DNA of 64,000 nucleotides from Mesostigma viride. Taxonomy: Eukaryota > Streptophyta > Mesostigmatophyceae > Mesostigmatales > Mesostigmataceae. Location: positions 3,297,768 through 3,361,767 of the forward strand of contig RPFO01000082.1 in assembly GCA_009746045.1 (NCBI GenBank). The letters run 5' to 3'. Position numbers and translations under genes: made by a program. Position 1 is the first letter of the stretch. Each line of letters starts with the position of its first letter. The notes beneath the pieces are model-generated. The model did no database searches and was not told the DNA's origin. It was given only the letters and a program-made list of their open reading frames with translations. Below are positions 30,077 through 42,800 of the stretch, one piece after another.

Positions 30077-33000
30077 CACAACACCTTGAAATGGCCTTTT
30101 TTTTACATAAATTCTGGCCCATGGCAAGTTTATGGTTGGATTGACCTAGGATTGGATCCCACGACTCCCCGGGATGTGTCTGGCTAGTGGTGGAGTAGTT
30201 GAGTCAAAATGTTAAGTTTACGTGGTATTCCCTGCTTAAGTTAACTCCAGATCCAAGGCCAAAACTGGCCACCTAAACCACTTGCACTTGCATAGCAACA
30301 ATAATTGATATCAGATTATGCTGTAACTTTGCAAGGGTGACGAATACGAGTTGTTCTGACCTTGTACAAAGTTCTAGGGCATTCGGAGCCCTATTTAGTG
30401 ACAAATGCTAGCAAAATAGTGCTAGCATTTGTCGTAAATGGCAATTTTTAATTAATATTAAATCCAAATAATGTCAGAATGACACCCAAACCTATTGTCA
30501 TCATGCCAACACCTGACACAGGGTCCCCACAATTCATGTGCAAAAATTCAGATCATACGGAGCCCAAAATGGTGACATTTGCCTGCATTTGTCACCATTT
30601 TGGCTCTTTTTTATCACAATTTTAACAACACTAACCACCAAGACACTCCCCAAGCTAGGGCACATCATGTTAATTCTTTGCAGGCAACTCAAGAATGACT
30701 AGTACAAACAGCGTGCAAAACCTTGGGGCATGTGAATGCCTGAGTGGTGACCATAGCTAGCAGAATGTATAATGTAAGGTAGACATTGCCAGTATGCCAC
30801 ATTGCTGTGATGCGCAGTGCACGTCCATATATACCCCATAACACCATACCTTTAAACTACTTGGCACATTGCAAAATGGGAAGGAAAGGTGGACAATACA
30901 TGCCACGTCACTAGAACACAGCCATTTGGTTGCTACCAACACGCACCATGCGTGATATATACGTGTAATACATGTCAAGAACATGCCGAGCGAACATCAA
31001 GGTGAAGTGACACCCAGCCGCTGGCACATGTCACCTGGCATCCACGTATGCTCACGTGATATGGTATTGGCATATCCCATGTCTCCATCTCTTGTGCTTT
31101 GTGGGCACCGAGCCACCCATGCAGTAACCCACCCATGCAGCCACCTGGTCACCCACCCAATGAACTGCTTACACTCTTGCGCGCCCGTGCACCCAGCCAC
31201 CCACACGTCCACCCACCTAGTGACCAAAGCCAGCCAGCCAGCCGTGCACGTGCTAACCCACCTTATTATATAACCACGCATGCACCTAGGCACCCAACCA
31301 GCTTAACCAACCCACTTGGACATTCACCCACCCAGCAAGGCACCTGCGCTTGCAACCCACACACCTATAATAGGTAATAAGGAAGCACTCACCCATCCAA
31401 TGAGCCAACCACCCAACCACCCAACCACCTAAACACCCAGCCAGCATGCCCCATATGCACCATCCGGCCACCCACCCTTGACCCACCCACCCACCCACCC
31501 ACTCAACCACTCAGTGCCCCCCCACCCTTATACCCACTGACCCACCCACACATGCACTTTCTCAGCCAGCCACCCCCCACCTCACCCCCAACCTGCACAG
31601 CCCTTCACCAGCGATATCAGGTGAGTCGGTCCCAACCATAAACCCACCCACGCATCCATATCTGTGCGCCCACCCGCCCATCTACCCGTCCCTTCGCCCA
31701 CCGACCCACACCTAGTCATCTACACATCCACCAGCCACCAACCACCAATGGCCCATCCACCAACCCACCCACCCACACGCATCCCTAACCACCCAACCAC
31801 TAACCCACCATCCTCAAACCCATGCAATTGTTTCACTCACACATCTAACTACCCACCCACTTAGGAGTCTCCAAAGCCTATCATCACGCAGACACCTGGC
31901 CATCTGCCTACAACCGATCACCCTAACACTCGTCTACCCATCATGACCAGCCACCCATCCACCCACCCTCTCCACCTGCCTGTGCTCCCAGCTACTCGGC
32001 CAGCCATTTACCAAGGCATCCACCTTTCAGCCAGCCACCTGCCATTGAACCCACCCATGTCTAGGAATCCCTTGAAGCATCTACAGCCTAAGCCTCCCAC
32101 CCAAGACTTCCAGGGCAACTGAACAACCAACCAACCAATCAACCAGCTACACAACTACCTAACCACCTAACCACTCAACAACCCGATCACCAAACCACCT
32201 AACCACCCAACACCCAAACCAGCCAGGCATGTGCCCGCCCATTTGCCCTCGCACGCCCGCACCATCAGGTCCCTCCATACACGCCCCGTTCACCTAGCCA
32301 GCCACACACCTAGCCAGCCACCTGCCCAACTCACGCATGAAGTCAACGTTAGCCATGCATGGCCTCACGTTGCATCACTTGCATTGCATGGGTAGTTTGC
32401 ATGAGGCAGCTTCCATCTCGTTGTCAGCAACTGAAAAGGCTCTTTCTTTACTTTAATGAATGAGCAACAACGTTGGAAACGTTATCCTATCCCTCTTTAA
32501 AACAGTCTTTAAATCAGAAAGACGAGGGCAAATATCTGGACAAGGTGGCAATAACCACTGCAAAATGCACTTGAGAACGTCTTATTAATCCAGCTCTCTA
32601 CCCTTTGAGAAGCTGCCTTGCGTTAGCAGCGATCCTGGGCCCTCTAGCTCGCTCACCTCGCTTAATCTGCGCTTCTTTATGGCTGCCGGGAGATGCGAAG
32701 CTTGAACCCAGCGTGTCGTGGCGAGGTCCTCTGCCCGGCCCATCACACCTCGAAACCGCATGCCGACTAATTAAAAACGATGCCCCCCTTTGCCTTTTGT
32801 ATCGGGCGTCAAAAGAACGATAAACTCGCTTGGAAAACACTGTCGCAAAGAGCTTTCTACAGGCATTATAAGCAATTTTCGCAGTTTTTACCGCACTTAT
32901 TGCACAGCCGGGAGACCATTAGGGACCTTTGCGCGGAATCTCGTGCACGCCATATGTCCTGCTGGCTTATTGCCGCAGGCTGGCAGTATAGGAAGGTCGG

Positions 33001-33532
33001 GCATAGCCTAAAGAGGTAATTATCTGACGATAAAGATATGCATTGCATGACGCAAGAAACAGACGGATTTCGCACCCCCCAGTTTATTCACGCAAATGCC
33101 GGAAAATTAAAAGCGAAACTCAAAAAACGAAAACACTGACCTCTTCGGGAATATTATAACGAACAAGCTGAGCTATCGTGCCGGGTTTTTCGTTTCCTCC
33201 CGTATCCAGGACCGTGAGACACGTACCACCGAGAAATCTGGATTTCGCTAAAAAAATTGTGCGCTGCAAAAAAAATATTTGTCCCGCTCAATGCCCTCGT
33301 CGCAATCACAGCGCATATCATTCCAAACTTATTCCATGGATTAGTCGTGATGTAAGCTTCGTTTTGACACCTCAGGCGGCTGAAATGACGCAGGTTTCAG
33401 AACGCTAGCTGATGCTCGACCGCCATGGGTGTTTTCGTCGTTTTCGTCTCTCGCGGCGCGGGAAAAATCTAGATCTCGGACGAAATCCGGACAATAATTT
33501 ATGTCAAAATTTGGCGGGTTCGCGGTGTTGTG
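30077..33532. mobile_element. Non-autonomous TIR DNA transposon, CACTA-like (inferred)
   Basis: This 3456-bp insertion interrupts the LINE endonuclease. It starts CACAACACC and ends GGTGTTGTG, with imperfect inverted similarity over about 45 bp (both ends continue to ACATAAATT). The dinucleotide AT flanks it on both sides (30075-30076 and 33533-33534). Removing it with one AT restores the codons for ERCIDYVVM. CACAA-type ends and a 2-bp duplication fit the CACTA/Mirage group, but no transposase frame is present, so the family is inferred. The interior holds two subterminal hairpins and a long CCACCCA-rich stretch. Confidence 0.75.
31090..32330. repeat. CCACCCA-rich low-complexity region
   Basis: Irregular CCACCCA, ACCAACCA and CAGCCAGCCA strings without a fixed period fill about 1.2 kb of the DNA transposon. 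The strand is nearly free of G in places. Open frames across it are composition artefacts. Confidence 0.8.
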
Positions 33533-36185
33533 ATTGACTATGTTGTAATGCGCAAGCGTCATCAAGGATCTCTACTAGCTGCTCGCTCGCATGTGATCCC
33601 CCTGGTGCGCTCCGATCATCTCATCGTCACCGCCCGCATCCGCCTGCGATTCCCCTCGCCCTTTCGTAAGCACGTGGCACCCCCTGATTTGCGCACACTT
33701 CAGTTGCTCGAGAAATCTGACGACGCTCTGGAGGACTTCCCTGAAAAACGCGCCCACAAGCGCGCCGCAGAGGCGTTCGTCGACGCGCTAGACATCCCGG
33801 CCAGCCACGCCCAGCTGTTCGCTGCCGGCCCGGCATCGGCCCTTCGGCACCTCGCTGACAAGCTGCCCGCGGCCGGGGCCCTACTGCCCCCCCGCCGCCC
33901 GCCCCGCTTCACCAGCCTGCACCGGCTCCCCGCCGTCATCCAGGCCCGGCAAGCCCTGCGCGACAACAGCGACCCCGCCCGCTACGCCCGCCTCAAAGCC
34001 GATTACCACTCGGCCATCCGGCAGGCGACCAAGGAGCAGGAGGACCTTCATGTCCGCGAGTACTTCGCCCACCTCAAGGACCAGCACGGCAAGTTCGCCT
34101 GGACCCGCCTGCGTCACGCCCAACGGCCCGCCGGCGGCGCGCAGCCGGCGCCGCGGACGCTCTCTGGCTCACCGCAGCAGCAGCTCGACCAGTGGTATTC
34201 CTCCCAGTCCCGGCTGCTCGGCGCCCCCCCGCCGCCTCCGCCGCTTGCATGGCCCTCTGGCGGCCGCACGCCTGGCAGTAGCACCGGCGGACGTCCCTGC
34301 GCCGCCCACGCCGCCCGCCGCTGAGCAGGACTACACGTACCCAGCCCTGACGGAACCCCTGGCCAACCCCAACGAGCTCCCGCCGTTCACCGAGCTCGAG
34401 CTGAGCACCGCCGCCAAGCAACTCCGCTTTTATGCCGCCGTTGGACCTGACCAGCTCCCAGCCCCGGTGATTAAGTTGACGGCGCTCACGGGGTTCCTGC
34501 TTGACGTCTGCAACCGGATCCTGCTTGCCGACGCGCCGCCGATTCCTGAGTGGCAGCACAGCTACCGTATTATGCTGTACAAAAACAAAGGTTCCCCTGA
34601 CGACCCCGCCAACTACAGAGGAGTCTGCATCCAGAGCGCCGCACTTAAGTTGTTCATGCGCATGATCCTCAACCGCCTTCGTTCTGCTCTCGACTGTCAC
34701 CTTGGTTGGGGAAAGTCAAATGGGCTTCCGTCCTCAGTGGGCGCAACACCGTCATGGCCATCTTCGTCGCGCGTCGCCTCTTCGAGGAAATCGCTCTCCT
34801 GCAACCTGGTGAGTTTCCCGCAATCCTGATCTTCGTCGACTTCATCAAGGCTTTTGATTCTGTCCTCTGGGACGCTCTATGGGCTGTACTTGCTCGCGCT
34901 CGCGTCCCCACTCCCCTGATTACCGTCATCCGCACGCTGTATGACTGAGGGGTCCACCACTTCGGTGCGCACTCAACACGGCATTACCCCGCCATGCCCA
35001 CTGCAGACCGGCGTCTGGCAGGGTTGCGTCCTGTCGCCGTACCTGTTTATTATTGTAGTGGATTATGTTATGCGCCAGGCACGTGCTCGCTTTGCTAGCA
35101 TTGCAGGCCGTGCCCCTGGCCTAGCGATCACGAACGAGCTTGGGGAAGGGGGGCCGACTAACAAGCAGAATTTACTATAGCTGACCTCATTTATGCCGAC
35201 GACATCACGCTCATCGAGAAGCCGGAGTCTGCCCAACTTTGGCTGGACTGCCTGGCGCTCGAGGCTCGGGCGGTTGGTCTAGAAATCAGCCCCAAAACGG
35301 AGGCCCTGGCCCTCGGCATGGCAGGGCCCCCACCCACACTCCGCCTCTTAGACGATGCCGCGGTCAACTACCCTCCTTCAGGCCGCTTCAAGCTGCTCCG
35401 CAGTTGGCTTCCCGACTGCGAGGACGACATGACGACACGGATCGGCATGGCGTGGGCGCACCTCCATGACCACCGCCGCTGGTGGAGCAACCCCGCCCTA
35501 CCCCGGATCGTCAAGCGTGACCTCTTCAAGGTCGTCATTCTGACGATCCTGACCTACGGCGCCGAGACGTGGACACTGATGCAGGAGCTGGAGCAACGAC
35601 TCGACGGCGCCGTCACCAAGATGCTGCGCAAGGCCCTTAACATCCCCTTTGGTTTGCACATTAGTAATGAGGATTTGTACGCTGATTTGCCCTATGTTTC
35701 CCACATTATTAGGCACAGGCGCCTGGGCCTAGCCGGGCACCTGGCCCTCACAGATCAGGTAGATACATCAGATAGACTAGCTGGCACCAAGCCCGCCCAG
35801 CCTGGGCGATATGTCCTCACCTGGCGTGCCCCCGGCCGCGCGCGGCAGGGCCGCCACCCGTGGACTTTTCGTGATAGACTCGGCATGGACATGTGCTACA
35901 CTAGACGTGACGGGCTCACCCCCGGGCAGCCTCCTGGTTTGTCTGTAATATGGAGGCAGATGGTGCGCAAGGATAGATGGCAAGTAGTGATGAAGGAGAC
36001 CACCCCCAAGCCTGTGGGGGCTCCGCGTGTGACCAAGTATGGCATTCATAGCGATTCGGGCCGCGGTGCCCACACCCCTGTAACTAGGACCTAGATAGCT
36101 TATACCATCCATTCCATCCCATGTTCCCCTCCCACTGAGGACTTATGCTCACGTGACGCAGTCACGTGTCTATTAATTAATTAAT

Positions 36186-36690
36186 GCCTACAATGGGACC
36201 CCTATATGGATCTGCATTTACTGAGCCATGCTCTGCCTATGCAGAGAGTCACTATCTGTTGAGAAGCCATGCCCTAGTAGCGCTTGTATAGCTATATATA
36301 TTAAAAATATAATTACTTACAACAGAGTGAAATCACTCAAACCAAAGCAAACGCCCAGCTATAAACCTATATACAGAGCCATGTCAAAGCTCTATACTAC
36401 GATAAGACCAATGGAAACGCCTATAACGGGAGGAACCTAATAGCCCTGCTGCACCGCTAGCTATATATATCTTCCACCCCATATGACATGCAGGCCTTCT
36501 ATGCCAGTTCCCCACGCCGCCCCGTGTCTGCCTGATCGGGATGCATGACGGTGTACCCATCATGGTGGTGCAGGTGCACTTTGTGCCCCCAGAGCAGGTG
36601 ATAGTTTACATCCTACACCTGCAGGTTGTAGCCGGCCCAGACTGTATCTAAAACCCATAGATACCCCTTTCTCAGGGCTATTAAAAAAAT
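36186..36690. repeat. Dispersed repeat, second copy of 14500-14830
   Basis: Shares the strings listed for 14500-14830; an AT-rich segment near 36285-36440 is present only here. Confidence 0.65.
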
Positions 36691-39095
36691 AATAATAAAT
36701 TAAAATATTAAATTATAACATGCCTCCGTGGGGAGATCATGTAGCACATATTCCATGATGGATGGGGTGGAGGGAGCCGCGTGAACGAACTATCCTAACT
36801 CTAAGCTATCTAGAAAATCCTAACTACACTACTCATCAAAACGCCTCCTCCGCTTGGGGGGAGGGGGCTTACCCACAGGGTCGGGCGTGTGCGCCTTGAC
36901 AATCTTCTTCCACCGCGTCTCGTCCTGCATGGCAGTCCAAAGACGGGAGAGAGTGTGGATGCGGTGCTCAAACTGGGCTGGGACCACTAGGTCGTCCAGC
37001 AACATCTGGATGTAGTTCGTGACAGGTTTCCCTACCCTCTTTGGAATGCCTTCGGGGCCAGGCCAGGTCAGAATGTGTCGCCCTGGCTGGCTGAAGCCGC
37101 TGGGGGCCGGCCAGGCCAAGGGCGGTGTCGACCTGGCTGGTGCGAGCAAGGTGTCCTACAAATGCTATCCTACGCTGCCTAATCTCGTCCGAAATACGAG
37201 GCATGCCATGATTAACAAAGATTCTGATGATGGAAACTCGGAAAACCCTACGTTAAGGACCTGTCGGCCTGAGCATCCTGTAAACCGTGCCGTATAGCCT
37301 ATAGTAGCTGCCAGTTTGGGTGGGATGGTCCACGCCTCGGCGCCATACGTGAGCACCGTGAGGACGAGGACCTTGAAGAGCATGCGCTTGCGGTGCTCGC
37401 CCAGGCCCTTCGAGCGCCAGCCAGTAGCCGGTTTGAGCGAACGGAGCTTGGCCCAGGCCAGGCCGATGCGGGTGTCCACATCGTCGGCAGTGTCAGGAAG
37501 CCAGCTCCCCAACAGCTTGAAGCGGTCGCGGAACGGGACCTCCGTCCCGTCGAGCATGCAGGCGCGGCAGCGGTGGTGTACTGGAGGCCCCAATCACCAT
37601 CGCCTCAGTTTTGACACTAATCTCCAACCCCACCGCCCGCGCCTCCAGGCCCAGACAGTCCAGCCAGGTCTGAATGTGCTCGATCGGGGCTCTCGATGAG
37701 GGTGGTGTCATCCGCATAAATCAGGTCGGCAAGGCGGTAACCAGGTCTAACCCCGCCGTGCTCTTTCACGTTAAGGATGTCCAAGCCTGGCTCGAACCCC
37801 TTAAGAGCAGTAAAGCGCGCACGTGCCCGCGGCGCATGACGTGATCCACGACAATTATGAACAGGTATGGGGACAGGACACAACCTTGCCACACCCCGTG
37901 GTGAAGGGGGAATGGTGGAGTGGTGCCCTCCGCAGTCCGCACTACTGCCTGTGAGCCCTCATACAGTCGGCGAATGGCAGCAATAAACGCAGGTGGTACC
38001 CGATCCAGAGCTAGGATGGCCCAAAGAGCCTCCCAGAGAACCGTGTCAAAGGCCTTGATGTAGTCAACAAAAATGAAGACCAGCGGCAAACTGTCAGGGG
38101 GAAGTCGACGCACCTCCACCATCAAACGGCGCGCGACAAACACAGCCATGACAGTGTTACGACCACGACGGAAACCCATCTGAGACTCACCCAGGTGTGG
38201 GTCCAGCGCGGCACGGAGCCTGTGCAGCATCATGCGCATGAAGACCTTCAGTGCGGCGCTCTGGAGGCAGACACCCCGGTAGTTGCCGGGGTCCGGCAGC
38301 AGAGCCCTTCTTGTACAGCATGACGCGGATGGCCGTCTGCCACTCAGCAGGCGGAGGCTCGTCAGAAAGCAGGACACGGTTGCAGAACGCCAGCAGAAGA
38401 TCCCTAACCGCCGGATCAGGGGTCTTCAGCAGCTCAGCAGAAAGGTGGTCGGCACCGACCGCCGCATCGTACCGCAGGCGAGCAAGGGCGCCGTCCAATT
38501 CCTTCAAAGTGAAGGGGGGGACGACGTCGTCAGTGGCAAGGCAGCCCTCCTGCAAGGCGGGGACTTGGTAGTCCGCGGCCGAGGAGGGGGGCGCTGGCAG
38601 CGGCGGGGGTCCGGCGACCCCGAGGCGGGCGGCCGTCTCGGGGTGAAGCGGCGGGGGGGGGGCGCGAGCCCCACCCGTCAAGGAAACATTGTGGGCCAAC
38701 CAGCGGTCAAGGCTGACCGGCGCCGTGCCGTCCCCCGTGTGCTCCACCGGGGTGCGCTGCCGCCGGCCGCCGAGCCGGTCGAGGTGGTACCACATGTCCT
38801 TGCCCTCAGTGGTTGCGAGCCTGGCAGGCCTTGGCATCCGCGATGCACTGGGCCGCCTCCGCGTCCTGAGCGTGCTCGTAGGCCTCCACAAGGGCGGCCT
38901 TGAGCAATGGTTTCTGCAGCGGGTCCCGGTTACGCTTGATTGAGGCGGTGCCGGGCGGCCAAGACCTTGGGGTCCTGGCGGTAGAGCGGGCCGGGGCGGC
39001 GGCGGGGCATGACCGGCAGGTGCCGGGCCGCCAGCAACGGGGCACGGGCCGCAAAGCCCGCAAAAATGGCGGCGTTGGGGGCACCCTTGTCCAGC
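36680..39095 (-). mobile_element. RTE-like LINE, 5' truncated
   Basis: The minus strand carries the LINE from just after the endonuclease to the 3' tail. In order: AARHLPVMPRRR-type linker, FTLKELDGALARLRYDAAVG, NYRGVCLQSAALKVFMRMML, ESQMGFRRGRNTVMAVFVAR, FVDYIKAFDTVLWEALW, GVWQGCVLSPYLFIIVVDHV, LIYADDTTLIE, EARAVGLEISVKTEAMVIG, LTVLTYGAEAWT, RRIAFVGHLART and GRHILTWPGPEG; the frame ends with a TAG near 36829. At least four frame changes break it. The 3' end shows TGCTACATGATCTCCCCACG...CATGTTATAATTTAAT and an AT-rich tail. The endonuclease is absent, as expected of incomplete reverse transcription. Confidence 0.85.
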
Positions 39096-39164
39096 TCGGG
39101 GCTATGTGTTACATATACTCCCCACGGGGCTATGTTCTTAATAAGTAATCTCCCTCGCCTGGCA

Positions 39165-39640
39165 CGCTTTACGCCAATACCGGGCCCTGTGGCGCAAGCC
39201 TTAATTGGGCAAGATAGAGAAACAGCTAGGACCTGTTCAAGTTCCTGACGTCCTCCCTGTTCTTACGTACGGGGCCGAGACGTGGACCCTCACGGACTAT
39301 GGGGCCCAACCTCGCGTGATCAGGGCATGCAGGTGTTCCTAGCAGTGGGGCCCCACGAGTGTCCAGTTGTATATATCCAGTATCGGGACCGCGTCAAGTT
39401 GCTGGGTAGCTTACTCCCCACTGCTGTAAGCTAGGCGCCGACGTGTGACCACCGGCTGTAATTTGCCTACAGGTTTTTACGCCAATTGATACAGGGCCAG
39501 GCTGTGGCGCAAGCCCTTGGGCAAGCTAGAGAAACAGGACCTAGCTGTGTCCTAGGTCCTGGTCCTCGATCTTACGTATATATGGGGCCAAGACGTGGAC
39601 CCTCACGTCCGACCTTGCCAAAAAGCTGGACCTGGCACGC
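39165..39640 (+). mobile_element. Decayed LINE C-terminal fragments
   Basis: Two similar stretches (39165-39300 and 39478-39630) retain TACG-GGGCC-AGACGTGGACCCTC strings equivalent to the LTYGAETWTL motif. TATCGGGACCGCGTCAAGTT at 39385 matches the YRDRVKLLG region. A LINE 3' hairpin (ACTCCCCACGGGG) in plus orientation lies at 39115-39130. All are badly decayed. Confidence 0.6.
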
Positions 39641-39824
39641 GGTCACCAACTACATGCCTTCTGCGTACATCTTCCGGACGCGTCAATTTTCCGTACGTGT
39701 GGAATACGCTGCTCACATCCGCGACGAGGACAGTCTCGTACCTAGGCATGCCACTTGTGAGCCCAGCTCGTTTTCAACTAACTAGTTAATTCTTCCCATA
39801 GCGGGAAACTGACCGCCTGGCAGG

Positions 39825-42800
39825 CAGGTGGCGTTTTTACTTTGCTGGTAGTGGGACGCCAGGCCAAGATGGCGCTGGCCCGTTTTGTGTTCGCCGCTGG
39901 CAGCTGCCAGCCTCAGCAGGCTTAAGTTTTTAAACCCACGCCTTATGGTGGCATGCATGCACATTTCACCTCTGTTGAGGGGCGACCGTCTAAGCACTGG
40001 TCACCTCGCACGGTCGGGGTGGGTTACTGATGCACCCCATAGTGGCTTGCCACAGCTAGCTGGAATGCAAGCAGACTGTCTGTTCTTTGCCGAGGGGGCC
40101 ACCCCGCCCCGTCACTTCGATCTTGGTTATGCTGCTTGACGCCGCCAAGGCCACGCTCCCCGTGGGCACTGCTGGCAGTCGCTTTGCGCCTGCCGACACG
40201 GCTGCTAACAACAACACTCCCCTGTTTTCTGCCTTTTTGCGGGATCGATAGCGGGATGGTTGCTGTCAACCGCCACTTCCAACGTCCCTCACAGGACTTG
40301 GTCACTTTTCAGGGCCTTATAACAACCGTCACGCCTGTCTGGACTACGCGCGTCCACGGTGCATGGTAACTGGTACCGGCCGCAGCCCAGGTGCGCTTCG
40401 GTTCTGAATACCCGAGTGTTCCGGACCCACCCACGGTGTGCTCTGACCACCAATTGGTGTGTGCGACCATTCGGCTCTGGATCCAGGCCCCCAACTCGCC
40501 GCGCCCAAGTGGTCCGTCCTCATGACTGGACTGCGCGCTACGCCCGGTCCGCGGGGACCCTACATGAGGACTGGACGGATCACCGACCACGAGCGGAACC
40601 GGTGCCGGCATGCAGGGGTACCTGGATCGAGTCCCTGGGGCCCCAGGCGGAATTCGACGCGCTGGCCTAGGGTGCTCCCAATGCTGCCATTTTTGCGGGC
40701 TTTGCGGCCCGCGCCCGGTTGCTGCCGGCTGCCCAGCACCAGTTAGTCTCCATGCTTTGCTGTAGACTAAGTCTCAAAGGCATTGTAAATACAACGTATG
40801 AATAAGCCTTGTAAACCTACGTTATAGTATGTGAATATAAATACCACGTGGGCTATGCAGATAGGAATGCTAGTCGAGTCGCATACGTTTCCCTAGATAG
40901 GTACTTTGGGTACTGGGGTACGTGACAGATGTCAGTACCCAGTATACGTAGTGTCCTGTCATTGGACGGTACTAGAGTATCCTAGATAGGGACCGTACTG
41001 CAGCGTGCATTGATCTGTGATCACACGATGCAGTGACGAGACTGCTACCTGTCATCGTGCGGCCTCCGGGGCCAACGGTCTGCACCCAACGGTCACTGGC
41101 GGCGCAGCCAGTGAGAGGAACGTTGATAAAGGGTAAACCTATTTTCTAATGAACCAAGCAATTCATTGCTCTCAGCACTCTGTGTTCTCAAGCATTGTAC
41201 CAAGTCGGTCGTTCGTATTCTACTAACTGCACCTAGCTGCCGGCCACATTGCCCCGCCGCCGACCTGGCCCGCTCTATACAGCCTGGCCCGCTCTACAGC
41301 GGACAGGACCCCAAGGTCCTGGCCGCCCGGCACCGCCTCAAGCGTAACCGGGACCCGCTGCTGAAACCGGTGCTCGTCGCGTGGCCACCCTTGTGGAGGC
41401 CTACGCACTGCATGTCACGCTCAGGACGCAGAGGCGGCCAAGTGCATCGCGGACCGATGCCAAGGCCTGCCAATTAGCTCGCGCAGCCAGGGCAAGGAGA
41501 TGTGGTACCACCTCGACCGGCTCGGGTGCTCGGCAGTCGGCGGCAGGTGGCAGCGCATGCCGGTGGAGCACACGGGGGACGGTGCGGCGCCAGGCAGCCT
41601 TGACCGCTGGGTGGCCCACAACGATTCCTTGACAGGTGCATGGGGCTCACGCCCGCCCCCCCCCGCCACTTCACCCCGAGACGGCCGCCGCCCGTCTCGG
41701 TGTAATTGCTGGACCCGGCCCCGGGCGGCCCGCCGCCTCTGGCGCCCTCCTCGGCCGCGGACTACGAAGTCCCCGCCTAGTTGCAGGAAGGCTGCCTTGC
41801 CACCAACGACGTCGTCCACGGTCTGGACACCCCTGCACTTTGAAGGAATTGGACGGCGCCCTTGCTCGCCTGCGGTACGACGCGGCGGTCGGTGCAGGCC
41901 GCGGACCACCTTTCGGCCGAGCTGCATGGCAGCTAAAGACAGACAGACCCCTCAGTCACCTGCATGGCGGTGAGGGAGCTTTTGCTGCCGCTCTGCAGTT
42001 CCGTGTTCTGCTCTCTGATGAGCCTGCCTCCGCTTGCTGAGTGGCAGACGGCCATCCGAGTCATGCTAGGTACAAGAAGGTTTCTGCTGCTGACCCCGGT
42101 AACTACCGGGGTGTCTGCCTCCAGCTAGAGTGCCGCGCTGAAGGTACGTCTTCATGCGCAAATTATGCTGCGCGCAGGCTCCGCGCTGCATGCGCTGGAC
42201 CCACACCAGTGGGTGAGTCTTAGATGGGTTTCCATCGTGGCCGTTACACTGTCATATCAGTGGCTGTATTTGTCGCGCGCCGGCTGGTGGAGGAGGTGGC
42301 AGCGCTGCATTTGCCTTGGGCCGAGCGCTGGTCTTCATTTTTGTTGACTATATATCAAGGCTTTCGACACGGTCCTCTGGGGCCGATCAGGCTCTTTGGG
42401 CCATCCTTACTGAGCTCTGGACCGCATGCCACCGGCCATGCAGCATTTATATTGCTGCCATTCGCTGGCTGTATGTATAAGGGATCACAGGCAGTAGTGT
42501 TTGCAGACTGGGGAAGCTCGAAGGCACCACCCCACCATTTCCCATTCACCACGGTTTGTTGCAAGGTTGTGTCCAGACTGTTGTCCCCATAATATCTGTC
42601 AATTCATTAACATTGTTGTCGTTGATCACGTCATGCGCCAGGCACGTGCACGCTTTACCGCTCTTATTGAGGCCGGGGTTCGAGCCTGCATGGCTTGGAC
42701 ATCCTCATTAACGATCGCAAACACGGCGGCGGTGGCCCTGGTTATAACGCAGGCCTGTCCGACCTGTCAGATTTATGCGGATGATACCACCCTCATCATC

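Larger units (their letters stand above)
28986..36185 (+). mobile_element. RTE-like LINE, nearly whole, split by a DNA transposon
   Basis: The endonuclease half is 28986-30076: FNARTLQ, GIQEHRRT, GGVGLL and LLLDANATLPPGTG are EEP endonuclease motifs. It resumes at 33533 with CIDYVVMRKRH and SDHLIV. Reverse transcriptase follows: NYRGVCIQSAALKLFMRMIL, then FVDFIKAFDSVLWDALW, GVWQGCVLSPYLFIIVVDYV and LIYADDITLIE. The C-terminal part has LTYGAETWTL and a GRYVLTWRAPGR motif, as in the RTE/BovB type. A start near 28986 is assumed. Frame changes occur near 34255, 34720, 34945 and 35175, so this copy is not functional. The TAG is at 36094; a short 3' tail follows with the palindrome CACGTGACGCAGTCACGTG at 36152-36170 and a (TTAA)n run. 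The clade call rests on domain order and motifs, not on a tree. Confidence 0.85.

Noticed and set aside
32640-32760. Possible tRNA-like sequence on the minus strand
   Set aside because: GGGTTCAAGCTT resembles a B box, but no matching acceptor stem or anticodon arm can be drawn.
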